Assembly (NCBI RefSeq): GCF_947504145.1
Contig: NZ_CANNGQ010000005.1
Coordinates: forward strand, 124,001-188,000
From: an uncultured Microbulbifer sp.
GTDB taxonomy: Bacteria; Pseudomonadota; Gammaproteobacteria; Pseudomonadales; Cellvibrionaceae
DNA: 64,000 nt
Direction of reading: 5' to 3'
In this document: piece after piece, positions 8,749 through 17,765 of the stretch
How positions within the stretch are numbered: the first letter of the stretch is position 1
Layout of the letters: the number at the start of each line of letters is the position of its first letter
Position numbers and translations under genes: made by a program
The notes under the pieces: model-generated
The model's database searches: none
What the model was told of the DNA's origin: nothing
The model's input: only the letters and a program-made list of their open reading frames with translations

Positions 8749-10023
8749 TCAGGCTGCTTCCAGTGCCTTGCGCACGCTGGCCAGCTTTACACACAGCACA
8801 AATACCGACATGGCCGTATCCAGTTCTTCCAGTGGGGGGAAGCTCGGGGCGATGCGGATATTGGTGTTTTCCGGGTCCTTGCCGTAGGGGAAAGTGGCGC
8901 CGGCGGGGGTGAGTTTTACACCCGCTTCCGCTGACAGGCGGATCACTTCTGAAGCCACATCCGGGCGGGTGTTAAAGGAAACAAAGTAACCGCCTTTCGG
9001 GGTTTCCCATTCGCCCAGATCGGAATCGGCAAAGTTTTTATCCAGGTGTTCCAGAACACAGGCAAATTTCGGTCGCAGGATTTCCGCGTGCTGCTGCATG
9101 TGCGCCTTCAGCTGGGTCAGCTCCGGGAAGAGACGCGCGTGGCGCAGCTGGTTCACCTTGTCCGGTCCGATGGTCATCGCAGACATCTGCTGCTTGAGCG
9201 AAGCCAGGTTGGCCGGGCTGGCGCTGACAAAGGCCACACCGGCACCGGCGTGGGTGACCTTGGAGGTGGAGGCGAATTGCAGTACCGAGTCTGCGGTTTC
9301 ATTACCCAGAGCGGCTTCGCGGATATTCGGCAGTGCTACCTGGTGGTCCAGGTCGTGAATGGCGTAAGCGTTGTCCCAGAAGATACGGAACCCCGGGTTG
9401 GCGAACTTGCCCAGTTGCGCGAGACGGTCGACGGTGTCCGCGTCATAGGTGACACCAGTAGGGTTGGAGAACTTGGGTACGCACCACAGGCCGATGATCT
9501 GATCGTCTTCGCGGATTTTCTGCTCCAGTACATCCATGTCCAGGCCGGTGGCGGTCATGGGTACGGTTTCCATGGCGATGCCCAGCTGCTCGCAGATGGA
9601 GAAGTGGCGATCGTAGCCGGGAACCGGGCACAGGAATTTGGGCGCACGCATTTCCTTCCACGGCTGGGTGCCGGCGAAGCCGAACAGGTAGCCGGTGAGC
9701 ACCGCGTGGTACATCAGGGTCAGGGAGCTGTTGCCGCCGGCGAGCACTTCTTCATAGGGTACCTGCAGTACATCGGCGCCCAGTTCGCGGGCTGCGGCGA
9801 TACCTTCCAGGCCGCCGTAGTTGCGGGTGTCGGTGCCGTCTGGCGCGCGGTAGTCACCGTTGAGAATACCGTCGAGGTCGTCGGACAGGCTCAGCTGATC
9901 CGCCGCCGGTTTACCGCGGGTAATATCCAGGCTCAGGTTGTGCTGGCAAATGCGCTGGTACTGTTGCTCCAGCTCTTTTTCCCACTGTTGCAGCTGTTCA
10001 CGGTTGGCGGTCTCGATACGCAC
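8749..10023 (-). CDS. Aspartate aminotransferase, type Ic-like
   Basis: A 424-residue PLP enzyme of the class Ic aspartate aminotransferase group (PF12897 type), not the common AspC type. Visible PLP-site elements are NPTG at 187-190, DNAY at 217-220 and the cofactor lysine K255 in STSKVTHAG. The N-terminal DITRGKP and GGNSS segments are typical of this group. It transfers the amino group between aspartate and 2-oxoglutarate. It is transcribed alone, convergent with purC. Confidence 0.85.
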   Translation of the reverse strand: MRIETANREQLQQWEKELEQQYQRICQHNLSLDITRGKPAADQLSLSDDLDGILNGDYRAPDGTDTRNYGGLEGIAAARELGADVLQVPYEEVLAGGNSSLTLMYHAVLTGYLFGFAGTQPWKEMRAPKFLCPVPGYDRHFSICEQLGIAMETVPMTATGLDMDVLEQKIREDDQIIGLWCVPKFSNPTGVTYDADTVDRLAQLGKFANPGFRIFWDNAYAIHDLDHQVALPNIREAALGNETADSVLQFASTSKVTHAGAGVAFVSASPANLASLKQQMSAMTIGPDKVNQLRHARLFPELTQLKAHMQQHAEILRPKFACVLEHLDKNFADSDLGEWETPKGGYFVSFNTRPDVASEVIRLSAEAGVKLTPAGATFPYGKDPENTNIRIAPSFPPLEELDTAMSVFVLCVKLASVRKALEAA

Positions 10024-10211
10024 GGAAAATCCTCATCTGGGGGTTGAACTTGCGGGGAGGGAGCTTATCAGCCACGGGCGGATTGCGTCATGTTTTCTGA
10101 CACTTTTTTAACGCTTTACCCGGTAAAAACAGGGGTTGCTGGCAGAAAATTTGTTTCGGCTGAAACGGTCTGTCGCTCGTTGCCGTACGAACGTTGCGCG
10201 AGCTTCGGCAG

Positions 10212-11069
10212 TCAGTGTTCTTGGGCCGCGAGAATGCGGAAGTCGGCAGCGTATTCGAGAAGACTGGCTTTCAGGTGGGTGCGCTGTTCTGGTGTGGCGC
10301 TGGTGAGAATATCACTGGCCAACGCCCGGGCCTGGGCACGCAGTTGATCCTGCATCTGGCGATAACTGTCCGACCACAGAGACTGCGGATTGATCAGCAT
10401 TTCCCGCAGCGTTTTCTGATAGCCGTCGGGTTTGTTGCGCAGGGTATTGATAAATTCTTTAGCCCAAAGCTGGCGCTGGGCATCCCGGTGTTTGGGGTCG
10501 AAGGTGGTGGTGTCCACCTGGTGGTCGATCATCGCATCCTGTTCTGGCGTCAGGTCCCCCAGCCAGCGCTCGGCCTGTTTGCGAAACTCTTTTTCCCGTT
10601 TGCGTTTGGATTTCTCCCATTTCTTCAGGGATTCCTCTCGCTCCTCGCGAATGTTTTCTTCCAGCTGGTCTATCTGCCGCTCGTCCAGTTTGATCACGAT
10701 GGGGAGCAGAAGATCGCTCAGCATCACTACTGATGAGTGCCAGAAAGTGTCGACTTGCTCTTCTATCTGCTTCAACTTTTCCGGGTTGGCGTCCGGTGAA
10801 TCCACATCCGCGGCGAGTAATTCGAGGTAATCGGCGTAACGGGGGAGTTGGGTCTGGCGGTGCCAGCGGTGGAATTCATCCACACGCAGCTGCAGCAGGT
10901 CTTCCTGGGCGCCGTCCAGGTCCAGGTATTTATTGATGTTGCGGTCCATCCACCAGTCCAGATGGCCGTAGGCAAGGCGTACACTCGAGCAGCCGCCGAC
11001 AAGCAGGATAATCAGTGCCAGAGTGGCGCCGATGGCGCGGGTAGTGATTGCCGGGAGCGGTATATTCAT
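10212..11069 (-). CDS. DUF6279-type lipoprotein of unknown function
   Basis: A predicted lipoprotein of 285 residues. A hydrophobic signal ends in the lipobox LVGGC, with the acylated cysteine at residue 27. The mature part starts SSVRLAYGHLDWW and is rich in charged, helical sequence (EEREESLKKWEKSKRKREKEF). It resembles the DUF6279 family of gammaproteobacterial lipoproteins, which has no known function. The ATG at 11069 fits the signal peptide; an earlier start would overlap the upstream gene. It follows the binding protein-OmpA gene by 47 bases and may share its transcript. Confidence 0.75.
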   Translation of the reverse strand: MNIPLPAITTRAIGATLALIILLVGGCSSVRLAYGHLDWWMDRNINKYLDLDGAQEDLLQLRVDEFHRWHRQTQLPRYADYLELLAADVDSPDANPEKLKQIEEQVDTFWHSSVVMLSDLLLPIVIKLDERQIDQLEENIREEREESLKKWEKSKRKREKEFRKQAERWLGDLTPEQDAMIDHQVDTTTFDPKHRDAQRQLWAKEFINTLRNKPDGYQKTLREMLINPQSLWSDSYRQMQDQLRAQARALASDILTSATPEQRTHLKASLLEYAADFRILAAQEH

Positions 11070-11116
11070 GGCGTTAAATATAGATCCTGCCTGGTGCCCC
11101 CGCGACCCATAAGCGA

Positions 11117-12484
11117 TCAATTGATCCAGACTTCCACTCGACTGTTTTTGACCGGACCGTGCTCGCTACTCGCGGTAAGTGGTGCAAAGGCGCCCACAGA
11201 CATGATCTGGCTGTCGCCCAATTTGTGATTCCGTAGCAGGGCGCCCTGGACCTTGAGGGCGCGGAAGCGGGAAATCAGGTCAGATATATTGCGATTGGAT
11301 TTTTGGTCGGAAAAGCCGACGAGTGTCAGGGAGAGGTCGCGATTTTCATCTTCCTCCATAAATTCCTGCAACCGTTGCAGGTCGCGCAGGGCGCGGTTGT
11401 CCAGCTCGGTACTGCCGTCGGCAAAGCGGAAGGATATGCTCAGGCGCGAGCCGCTCTCCATCAACTGGCGATAGTTATCCGGTGCATTGGTATAGGGCGT
11501 CATCTGCAGCGCCACCGGGGTCAGGTTAATAAATCCCACGTCTGCAACCACATGCTGCCCCTTGTGGGATTCCACAAATTGAATAAAGGCATCCACGTGC
11601 GGATTGAACTTCCCCGGGTTGCGATACAGGTAGAGGCGCCGTGTGAGTGGGAAGTCTTCGGTGGCGATGATGCCCCGGTCGGGGACCACCGCGGCTAGCT
11701 CGCCCGCCTTGATGGCTACCTTGTGCAGGCCATCCGCATCGGCGAAAGGCAGGTAGCCGATGGCTCCGCGGTCCCGCTGTACCAGCGCGCGGGTTTCGTG
11801 GTTGCCGGAAACTTCATAGACAAAAGGCGCGGCCGAGCGGCTGGCGCCGAAAACTTCGCTGTCGAAAGTGGCACGGGTACCGGATTCGATGTCCCGGTGC
11901 AACGGGCGAATCGGCAGGTTCGGGCCACCGAGCTGCGACCAGTTGCGAATCTCACCGCGGTAGATCTGCGCCAGCTGTGTCATGGTGAGCTGCGAGACGG
12001 GGTTGTCTTTGTGTATCGATACCACCAGCGCATCGAGGCCGATGACGTGTTCTGCCTGGGGGCCGGCAAAGTCTCCAAGGTGCGCGAGCTGGTCGACCTC
12101 TTTGGCTTTGATCTTGCGGGAAGCCATGCCGATATCGGCAGTGCCGCTACGGAGCGCCTTGAAGCCGGTACTGGACCCGAGGGCGATGATCGGGACTACC
12201 ACCGGTGCTCCATTGAGTGTGGCATCAATCCAGTGGGTTTCGCCTTCGCTGCGCTGGGCGATATCGCTGGCGCCAATCGACTGTAGGTAACGCTTGACCT
12301 GGGCGGGCGCGAGGTCCGCGCCGATGGTGTTGGAGCCGGTCATGCGGAAGAGTATTTGCGAGGAATCCGATACATTGGCGTTTGCCAGGCTGTGACTTAC
12401 GGATAGCACCAGCGTGAGTAGCGCCGCGCAGCCTGCGATCCAGCGGTGCAGGCAGTGTTGTATCGCCCGTGCGTTTACCATCAT
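11117..12484 (-). CDS. PstS-like periplasmic binding protein fused to a C-terminal OmpA domain
   Basis: A 455-residue exported protein with signal peptide at about 1-35. A PBP-like domain of the phosphate-binding type covers about 43-340; it shows RMTGSNTIG at the start and LGSSTGF near 103, loops that hold phosphate in PstS. An OmpA-like domain covers about 350-455, with VGFSD and SRFRALKV supplying the Asp and Arg that bind peptidoglycan. The architecture suggests a ligand-binding protein tethered to the cell wall. No pst transporter genes lie nearby, so transport is not assumed. Confidence 0.8.
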   Translation of the reverse strand: MMVNARAIQHCLHRWIAGCAALLTLVLSVSHSLANANVSDSSQILFRMTGSNTIGADLAPAQVKRYLQSIGASDIAQRSEGETHWIDATLNGAPVVVPIIALGSSTGFKALRSGTADIGMASRKIKAKEVDQLAHLGDFAGPQAEHVIGLDALVVSIHKDNPVSQLTMTQLAQIYRGEIRNWSQLGGPNLPIRPLHRDIESGTRATFDSEVFGASRSAAPFVYEVSGNHETRALVQRDRGAIGYLPFADADGLHKVAIKAGELAAVVPDRGIIATEDFPLTRRLYLYRNPGKFNPHVDAFIQFVESHKGQHVVADVGFINLTPVALQMTPYTNAPDNYRQLMESGSRLSISFRFADGSTELDNRALRDLQRLQEFMEEDENRDLSLTLVGFSDQKSNRNISDLISRFRALKVQGALLRNHKLGDSQIMSVGAFAPLTASSEHGPVKNSRVEVWIN

Positions 12485-12676
12485 TTATCCCTACAAGTCC
12501 CGATTATCTCCGCGCCCGAATTCGGGCGATGCGTTCGGCGCGCTTTATCGCAAAAAAGTGTGACGAAGTTATTGCAATCAGGTTGAACTCAACCCGCATG
12601 GGCCGTCTCTAAACGCAGGTAGGCAGTCGGGTAGCGGGTTGTTTGTTTTTTGTTCTCGCTTGCCGTAGGGTGCGGC

Positions 12677-12690
12677 TTACAGCGCTGTTC
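12677..12690. promoter_or_regulatory. Possible auxiliary NagR operator
   Basis: TTACAGCGCTGTTC matches 11 of 14 core positions of the operator consensus TGACAGCGCTGTCA. Its centre lies 92 bp, about nine helical turns, before the centre of the main operator. LacI-family tetramers can bridge such pairs. It may equally be chance. Confidence 0.3.
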
Positions 12691-12767
12691 CGACGTTTTA
12701 TTCACCACTTGGTGCGCGGAATAGCCATATAATTTAAAAGTGCACGGGATTTTTTTTGAAAAAAGAC

Positions 12768-12784
12768 ATGACAACGCTGTCATT
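12768..12784. promoter_or_regulatory. NagR-type operator upstream of nagK
   Basis: ATGACAACGCTGTCATT is a near-perfect palindrome (half-sites TGACA/TGTCA around a 4-base centre). It recurs before pgi and twice before the TonB receptor, and it resembles the motif described for LacI-type NagR regulators. ATGACA within it serves as a plausible -35, with TAGTAT at 12792-12797 as -10 after 18 bases. A bound repressor would therefore block RNA polymerase. Confidence 0.85.
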
Positions 12785-12920
12785 TGTCTTGTAGTATTTC
12801 TCCCATATTGGCACAGACGTCAATCAAGGCGTCGCACCGGATTTTCCTGGGGAGCAAGCAATTGCGGTGGGGAATTCGGTCAGGACAGATAACAATAGAA
12901 AATCTTAGGGGCCGGTTCAG

Positions 12921-13871
12921 ATGGTTGCTTTGAGAGATAGCAGGGACATTCTCTACGTTGGCGTCGACGGAGGTGGCAGTAAATGCCGGGCTTCGATTTT
13001 CGACGCGGACAATCGCCTGCTGGGCACCGGTGTTTCCGGGCCCGCAAACCCCCTTCATGGTTATGCACAGACCATTGATTCCATTGTGCGCTCCGCCGCA
13101 TTGGCTGTGGCCGATGCCGGATTGCCTGCGGAAACCATGGGTGAGCTGGTGGCCGGCGTCGGTCTGGCGGGCGTCAATATGCCCCGTCTGTACAACGAGA
13201 TGGATGCCTGGGCACACCCCTTCAAGCAGATGTTCCTCACTACGGATCAGCACTCCGCCTGCCTCGGCGCCCATCGCGGTGGCGACGGTGCAGTCATCAT
13301 CGCGGGTACCGGCTCAGTCGGTTACTCCTGGGTGAACGGGCGCAGTGAGATTGTCGGTGGTCACGGTTTCCCTCACGGCGACAAGGGCAGCGGTGCCTGG
13401 CTGGGGATGGAAGCGGTGAAATATGTGCTGATGGCGATGGAAGGGCTGGCCGAGGAATCCATGCTGCAGCGCGAAATACAAAAGGCGCTGGGTACCGACG
13501 ACCCCTACGATGTGATCGAGATGATGGCGGGGAAACCCTCCAGTCAATACGCCAAGCTGGCGGTGCCAGTGGTGGAGTGTGCAGAAGCGGACTGCCCGAT
13601 GGCTGCGTCCATCATGCGCGATGGTGCTGCCTACATCAGTGATCTCGCCGAGAAGTTGATGGAAAGCAAGCCGCCGCGCCTGGCCATGATCGGCGGCCTG
13701 GCGCCGCGCCTGAAGCCCTGGCTGAAACCCCATATTGCCGAGCGGGTGTCTGACCCGCTGGACCCGCCAGAGCTTGGCTGTGCGTACTTCGCGCAGCACT
13801 CCCTTGCGGCGCAGGGGGGCAGCGAGTCCCGCCAGTCAGAAGAGGTGGATGCCAAAGCGCTCTTTGGATAA
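12921..13871 (+). CDS. nagK: N-acetylglucosamine kinase, BadF/BcrA ATPase family
   Basis: Phosphorylates GlcNAc to GlcNAc-6-P in the cytoplasm. The protein has 316 residues. It opens with the ASKHA phosphate-1 loop (VGVDGGGSK at about 13-21). IIAGTGSVGYSW (about 129) and GDKGSGAWLG (about 152) are adenosine- and phosphate-binding segments typical of NagK-like members. It is first in the run nagK-nagB-nagA-nagP behind a NagR operator. A cytoplasmic kinase fits uptake by a permease rather than by a phosphotransferase system, and no PTS gene is present. Specificity rests mainly on context. Confidence 0.88.
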   Translation: MVALRDSRDILYVGVDGGGSKCRASIFDADNRLLGTGVSGPANPLHGYAQTIDSIVRSAALAVADAGLPAETMGELVAGVGLAGVNMPRLYNEMDAWAHPFKQMFLTTDQHSACLGAHRGGDGAVIIAGTGSVGYSWVNGRSEIVGGHGFPHGDKGSGAWLGMEAVKYVLMAMEGLAEESMLQREIQKALGTDDPYDVIEMMAGKPSSQYAKLAVPVVECAEADCPMAASIMRDGAAYISDLAEKLMESKPPRLAMIGGLAPRLKPWLKPHIAERVSDPLDPPELGCAYFAQHSLAAQGGSESRQSEEVDAKALFG

Positions 13872-13954
13872 GCGCGCCGGCTAACTAGAACACACAGGTT
13901 GTCCGAGCACATTGATGGGCAACCAAAGTCATACGGATTTTACGGACAGATTTT

Positions 13955-14998
13955 ATGAGCGCAGTGACTCCTGCTGAGGCCAACAAGGCGGATACATCTA
14001 TGGCGATGACAGTAATGGAAACCGAGGCCCGCGAAGCCCCGAGCCGGATTGCCGAACAGCTGAAAAACAATGCTCCGATCATGGAGGCGCTGGGTGAGCG
14101 CCTGCGCAGCAAGCCGCCGCGCTTTGTGATGATCGTAGGCCGCGGTTCTTCCGACCACGCCGGTGTGTTCGCCAAATATCTGATCGAAATTGAAACCGGC
14201 ACGCCCACCTTCGCGGCGGCCCCGTCTGTGTCCAGCGTGTACGGCAAAAAGCTGAAGCTGGAAGACGCACTGGTCATCGTGATTTCTCAATCCGGCCGCA
14301 GCCCGGACATCCTCGCTCAGGCGCAGATGGCGAAAGACGAAGGCGCTTACACCGTCGCGCTGGTGAACGACGAAACTGCGCCCATCAAAGATATCGTTGA
14401 CCAGGTGGTACCGCTGAAAGCCGGTCCCGAACTGGCCGTTGCTGCCACCAAGAGCTACCTGTGCACTCTGTCTGCGGTATTGCAGCTGGTGGCCAGCTGG
14501 ACTCAGGACGCAGAGCTGAAAGCCGGTGTGGAAATGCTGCCGCAGACCCTCACCGACGCCATCGAATCCGACATACAGCTGCGTCCGGAAGATCTGGCTG
14601 CGGTGAAAAACCTGGTCGTCCTGGGCCGTGGCCCCGGTTACGGCATTACCCGCGAGCTGGCGCTGAAACTGAAAGAAGTGTGCAGCGTGCATGCGGAATC
14701 TTTTTCCAGTGCGGAATTCCTGCACGGCCCGGTCACCCTGGTAGAGCAGAAGCTCACGGTGGTGAATGTGCCCATCGAAGACGAATCCTATCAGGCACAC
14801 AGCGAGCAGATCGCCGACATCATCCGTCGCGGCGGTACCCTGATCAATTTGCATGTGCCGAGCAAGGGTGTGCATCCGCGCGTCGCACCGCTGGCACTAC
14901 TGCAGCGTTTTTATCTCGACGTGGCTCACGTCGCTGTCAGCCGCGGTATCAACCCGGATGAGCCGGCGGGCCTGAAAAAAGTCACCCAGACTGTTTGA
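13955..14998 (+). CDS. nagB-II: Glucosamine-6-phosphate deaminase, SIS-domain type (NagB-II)
   Basis: Converts GlcN-6-P to Fru-6-P and ammonia. It replaces the classical NagB and is built from two SIS domains. The first, at about 45-180, has VGRGSSDHAG at 51-60 and ISQSGRSPD near 110. The second, at about 200-330, has VLGRGPGYG. The 347-residue length and the lack of the N-terminal glutaminase domain separate it from GlmS. It lies 83 bases after nagK and is followed immediately by nagA, as in Shewanella-type nag clusters. Confidence 0.9.
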   Translation: MSAVTPAEANKADTSMAMTVMETEAREAPSRIAEQLKNNAPIMEALGERLRSKPPRFVMIVGRGSSDHAGVFAKYLIEIETGTPTFAAAPSVSSVYGKKLKLEDALVIVISQSGRSPDILAQAQMAKDEGAYTVALVNDETAPIKDIVDQVVPLKAGPELAVAATKSYLCTLSAVLQLVASWTQDAELKAGVEMLPQTLTDAIESDIQLRPEDLAAVKNLVVLGRGPGYGITRELALKLKEVCSVHAESFSSAEFLHGPVTLVEQKLTVVNVPIEDESYQAHSEQIADIIRRGGTLINLHVPSKGVHPRVAPLALLQRFYLDVAHVAVSRGINPDEPAGLKKVTQTV

Positions 14999-15033
14999 TT
15001 GTTGAATCGGTGACGGACCTCGGGAGCGGGCAA

Positions 15034-16161
15034 GTGGCACAGGTATTTATCGCAGACAAGTTATTCGACGGTGAGCAGCTACACATCGATGTGGCGCTCA
15101 CCATCGACGGCGGCAAGGTGGTCGCACTCGGTGGCGAGCCGGCGGCAGATGCGGTGCGCCTCAAAGGCTTGCTGGCCCCGGGACTGATCGATGTGCAGGT
15201 CAACGGTGGCGGCGGCGCCCTGTTTAATAACGACACCACCGTTAACGCGCTGGGCAAGATGTCGGCAGCCCACGCCCGCTTCGGCACCACCGGGTTTATG
15301 CCTACCCTGATCACCGATCAAGTGGATGTGATGCAGAAGGCCGCGGACGCTGTCAGTGCCGCGCTCAAAGAGGGTGTTCCCGGGGTTCTGGGGGTGCACT
15401 TTGAAGGTCCCCACCTGAGCACCCCGAAGAAGGGGACGCACGAAGAAAAATTCATTCGCCCGCTCAGCGATGAAGAACTGGCGATTTACGGCCGCGATGA
15501 CCTGGGTCTGAAAATGGTCACTCTGGCACCGGAAAATGTAGCGCCAGAAGATATTCGCAAGCTGGTCGATCTGGGTGTGAAGGTGTGTCTCGGCCACTCC
15601 AATGCGGATGGCAAAACGGCTGCGGCGGCAGTGGCTGCCGGTGCAACCGGGTTTACCCATCTGTACAACGCCATGTCGCCGCTGCATTCCCGTGACCCGG
15701 GCATGGTGGGCACCGCGCTGATCAGCGATGACTGCTGGTGCGGCCTGATTGCGGATGGTCACCACGTCAGTGCCGAGGCCATGATTCTGGCGCTGAAGGC
15801 CAAGCCCCGCGGCAAGGTGGTACTGGTGACCGATGCCATGTCGCTGGTGGGCAGCGACGAAATGAGCTTCCCGCTGTTCGACCGTATCGTGACCCGCGAC
15901 GGCGACAAGCTGACCTCTACAACCGGCGAGCTGGCCGGCTCGCACCTGGATATGATCGGTGCGGTGCGCAACGTCCGCGACTGGTGCGGTGTAGAACTGG
16001 GCGAAGCGCTGCGTATGGCGGGCCTGTATCCGGCCCAGTTTCTGGGGGCGGACCTCGGGCGTATCAAAGCCGGTTCGCGGGCAGATTTGATTTTGATGGA
16101 TGAAGCTCTTCAGGTGCAGAAAACCTGGATTGGTGGGCAGGAAGTATTTTCCGCAGGCTAA
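15034..16161 (+). CDS. nagA: N-acetylglucosamine-6-phosphate deacetylase
   Basis: Removes acetate from GlcNAc-6-P. From the GTG at 15034 it has 375 residues and the N-terminus lines up with E. coli NagA. Amidohydrolase signatures: APGLIDVQVNGGGG, HFEGPHLS (metal-binding Glu), GHSNAD and THLYNAM (metal-binding His), DGHHVS and VTDAM (catalytic Asp). A TTG at 14995 overlapping the nagB-II stop would add 13 residues but has no ribosome site. The GTG has GGGAG seven bases upstream. Metal ligands appear intact. Confidence 0.93.
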   Translation: MAQVFIADKLFDGEQLHIDVALTIDGGKVVALGGEPAADAVRLKGLLAPGLIDVQVNGGGGALFNNDTTVNALGKMSAAHARFGTTGFMPTLITDQVDVMQKAADAVSAALKEGVPGVLGVHFEGPHLSTPKKGTHEEKFIRPLSDEELAIYGRDDLGLKMVTLAPENVAPEDIRKLVDLGVKVCLGHSNADGKTAAAAVAAGATGFTHLYNAMSPLHSRDPGMVGTALISDDCWCGLIADGHHVSAEAMILALKAKPRGKVVLVTDAMSLVGSDEMSFPLFDRIVTRDGDKLTSTTGELAGSHLDMIGAVRNVRDWCGVELGEALRMAGLYPAQFLGADLGRIKAGSRADLILMDEALQVQKTWIGGQEVFSAG

Positions 16162-16240
16162 CCCCCGCGGGCGAACGCCAAAACAAATAAACGATGACGA
16201 TTTCAATCAACGCTAAATAACGATAATTAAAGGTGAGTTT

Positions 16241-17572
16241 ATGAATACCGCAGTTATCAGCCAGAGTGAAACGCGCAGCAGCGTTTTGCCGATGATCATC
16301 ATCGGCCTGCTGTTTTTTATCTTTGGTTTTGTGACCTGGCTGAACGGCGCACTGATCCCGTTTCTGCAGACCATCTGTGACCTGACGGGCTTCCAGGCAA
16401 TGCTGGTGGCCTCCGCTTTCTATATCGCCTACACCGTCATGGCGCTGCCCATGGCAGCCATCATCGAGCGCACCGGTTACAAAACCGGTATGGCACTCGG
16501 CCTTGGACTGGTAGCGGTGGGTGCCCTGATCTTTATCCCAGCGGCGTACAGCCGTATGTTCGGTATCTTCCTGCTGGCCCAGTTTGTAGTGGGTTCCGGT
16601 CTGACGATTCTGCAAACCGCTTCCAACCCCTACGTGGTGAAAGTCGGCTCCCCGGAGACTGCAGCGGTGCGTATCTGCATCATGGGGCTGCTGAATAAAG
16701 GTGCCGGTATTGTGGCGCCGCTGGTGTTCGCCGCGCTGGTCATGTCTGGTATTTCCGGCATCTCCGAAGCCGAACTTTCCGCACTGGGTGCGGCCGCTAA
16801 AGACGCCAAGCTGGACGAGCTGGCCGGGCAGCTGGTTTCTCCGTACATCGGCATGGCCATACTCGGGTTTGTTCTGGCGGTTGCGATGATGTTCGCCCCG
16901 CTGCCGGATATCGAAGACGAAGTGCTGGAAGGTCAGGAAGATGCGGCCATTACCCTGATGGGGCTGAAAAAATTCCCGCAGCTGATCCTTGGTTCCATCG
17001 CGCTGTTCTTCTACGTGGGTGTGGAAGTAATCGCTGGTGATGCCATCGGCTTGCTAGGCAAGCAGGCGGGCCTCGACACCGCAGTGGCTTCGGTGCTCAC
17101 GTCTTACACCATGGTGTTCATGGTGCTGGGTTATCTCTGGGGTACTGTTGCCATTCCGCGCTTTATCAGTCAGCAGACCGCGCTGTTGGCCTCTGCAGTG
17201 ATGGGCATTATGTTCACTATTGCAGTAATGACCGGCTCGCTCGAAAGCACCGTTATGTCCTCTGCGACGCTGGCCCACTTCGGCCTGCCGGAAATTCCCA
17301 ATGCGGTTTACTTTGTTGCGCTGCTGGGCTTCGCCAACGCCATGTGCTGGCCGGCAATCTGGCCGCTGGCGCTGGACGGCCTGGGCAAGTTTACCTCTAA
17401 AGGTGCGGCACTGCTGATTATGGGTATTTCCGGTGGCGCAATCCTGCCGCCCCTGTACGGTCACTTCGCCGATACCGGTGACGGCCAGATGGCTTATGTC
17501 ATCTCGATTCCGGCTTACCTGTTTATCCTGTTTTACGCGGTCAAAGGCCACAAGATGCGCAGCTGGACGTAG
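16241..17572 (+). CDS. nagP: N-acetylglucosamine MFS permease NagP
   Basis: A 443-residue, 12-helix sugar:cation symporter of the FucP/GluP branch of the major facilitator superfamily. The first helix (MIIIGLLFFIFGFVTWLNGALIPF) shows the FGFxTWxNGxLIP signature of this branch. QTASNPYV and the ITLMGLKKF loop before helix 7 are also typical. As last gene of nagK-nagB-nagA-nagP it should bring GlcNAc across the inner membrane. Chito-oligosaccharides would need prior cleavage in the periplasm. Confidence 0.88.
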   Translation: MNTAVISQSETRSSVLPMIIIGLLFFIFGFVTWLNGALIPFLQTICDLTGFQAMLVASAFYIAYTVMALPMAAIIERTGYKTGMALGLGLVAVGALIFIPAAYSRMFGIFLLAQFVVGSGLTILQTASNPYVVKVGSPETAAVRICIMGLLNKGAGIVAPLVFAALVMSGISGISEAELSALGAAAKDAKLDELAGQLVSPYIGMAILGFVLAVAMMFAPLPDIEDEVLEGQEDAAITLMGLKKFPQLILGSIALFFYVGVEVIAGDAIGLLGKQAGLDTAVASVLTSYTMVFMVLGYLWGTVAIPRFISQQTALLASAVMGIMFTIAVMTGSLESTVMSSATLAHFGLPEIPNAVYFVALLGFANAMCWPAIWPLALDGLGKFTSKGAALLIMGISGGAILPPLYGHFADTGDGQMAYVISIPAYLFILFYAVKGHKMRSWT

Positions 17573-17593
17573 TTAGACATAGTTGGACAAAGT

Positions 17594-17612
17594 GGCAACC
17601 AGGACGGTTGCC
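17594..17612 (+). other. Hairpin after nagP
   Basis: A 7-bp inverted repeat GGCAACC/GGTTGCC with a 5-base loop lies 22 bases after the nagP stop, with no U-tract. It may protect the 3' end of the message. The true terminator is further on. Confidence 0.4.
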
Positions 17613-17734
17613 AGCGTTAGCGCTCTCAGTCAGATTGAACGTTTTGTCTCTCAGTTTTGGATGTTGTTTTGAAAGGGATTTTTTGATTTTGTGAACTTCT
17701 TTAGAAGTTTCTCTCTTTGGTTCTCGTCATCTTT

Positions 17735-17759
17735 GCCCTCCTAGTGAGGGCTTTTTTTT
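17735..17759 (+). terminator. Rho-independent terminator of the nag operon
   Basis: GCCCTC, a 5-base loop, GAGGGC, then eight T. It lies just before the 3' end of the convergent nagR gene. Confidence 0.88.
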
Positions 17760-17765
17760 GCCTGT

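Larger units (their letters stand above)
12485..12920. other. Intergenic control region of the nag operon
   Basis: 436 bases between the divergent binding-protein gene and nagK. It holds a NagR-type operator overlapping a promoter at about 12768-12797 and a weaker half-matching site at 12677. The 136-base stretch from the operator to the nagK start codon shows no other clear element. A short minus-strand reading frame at 12589-12783 has no recognisable features and overlaps the operator. Confidence 0.7.

Noticed and set aside
12589..12783. Small 64-residue minus-strand frame upstream of nagK
   Set aside because: It starts inside the NagR operator/promoter and has low-complexity, unrecognisable sequence.
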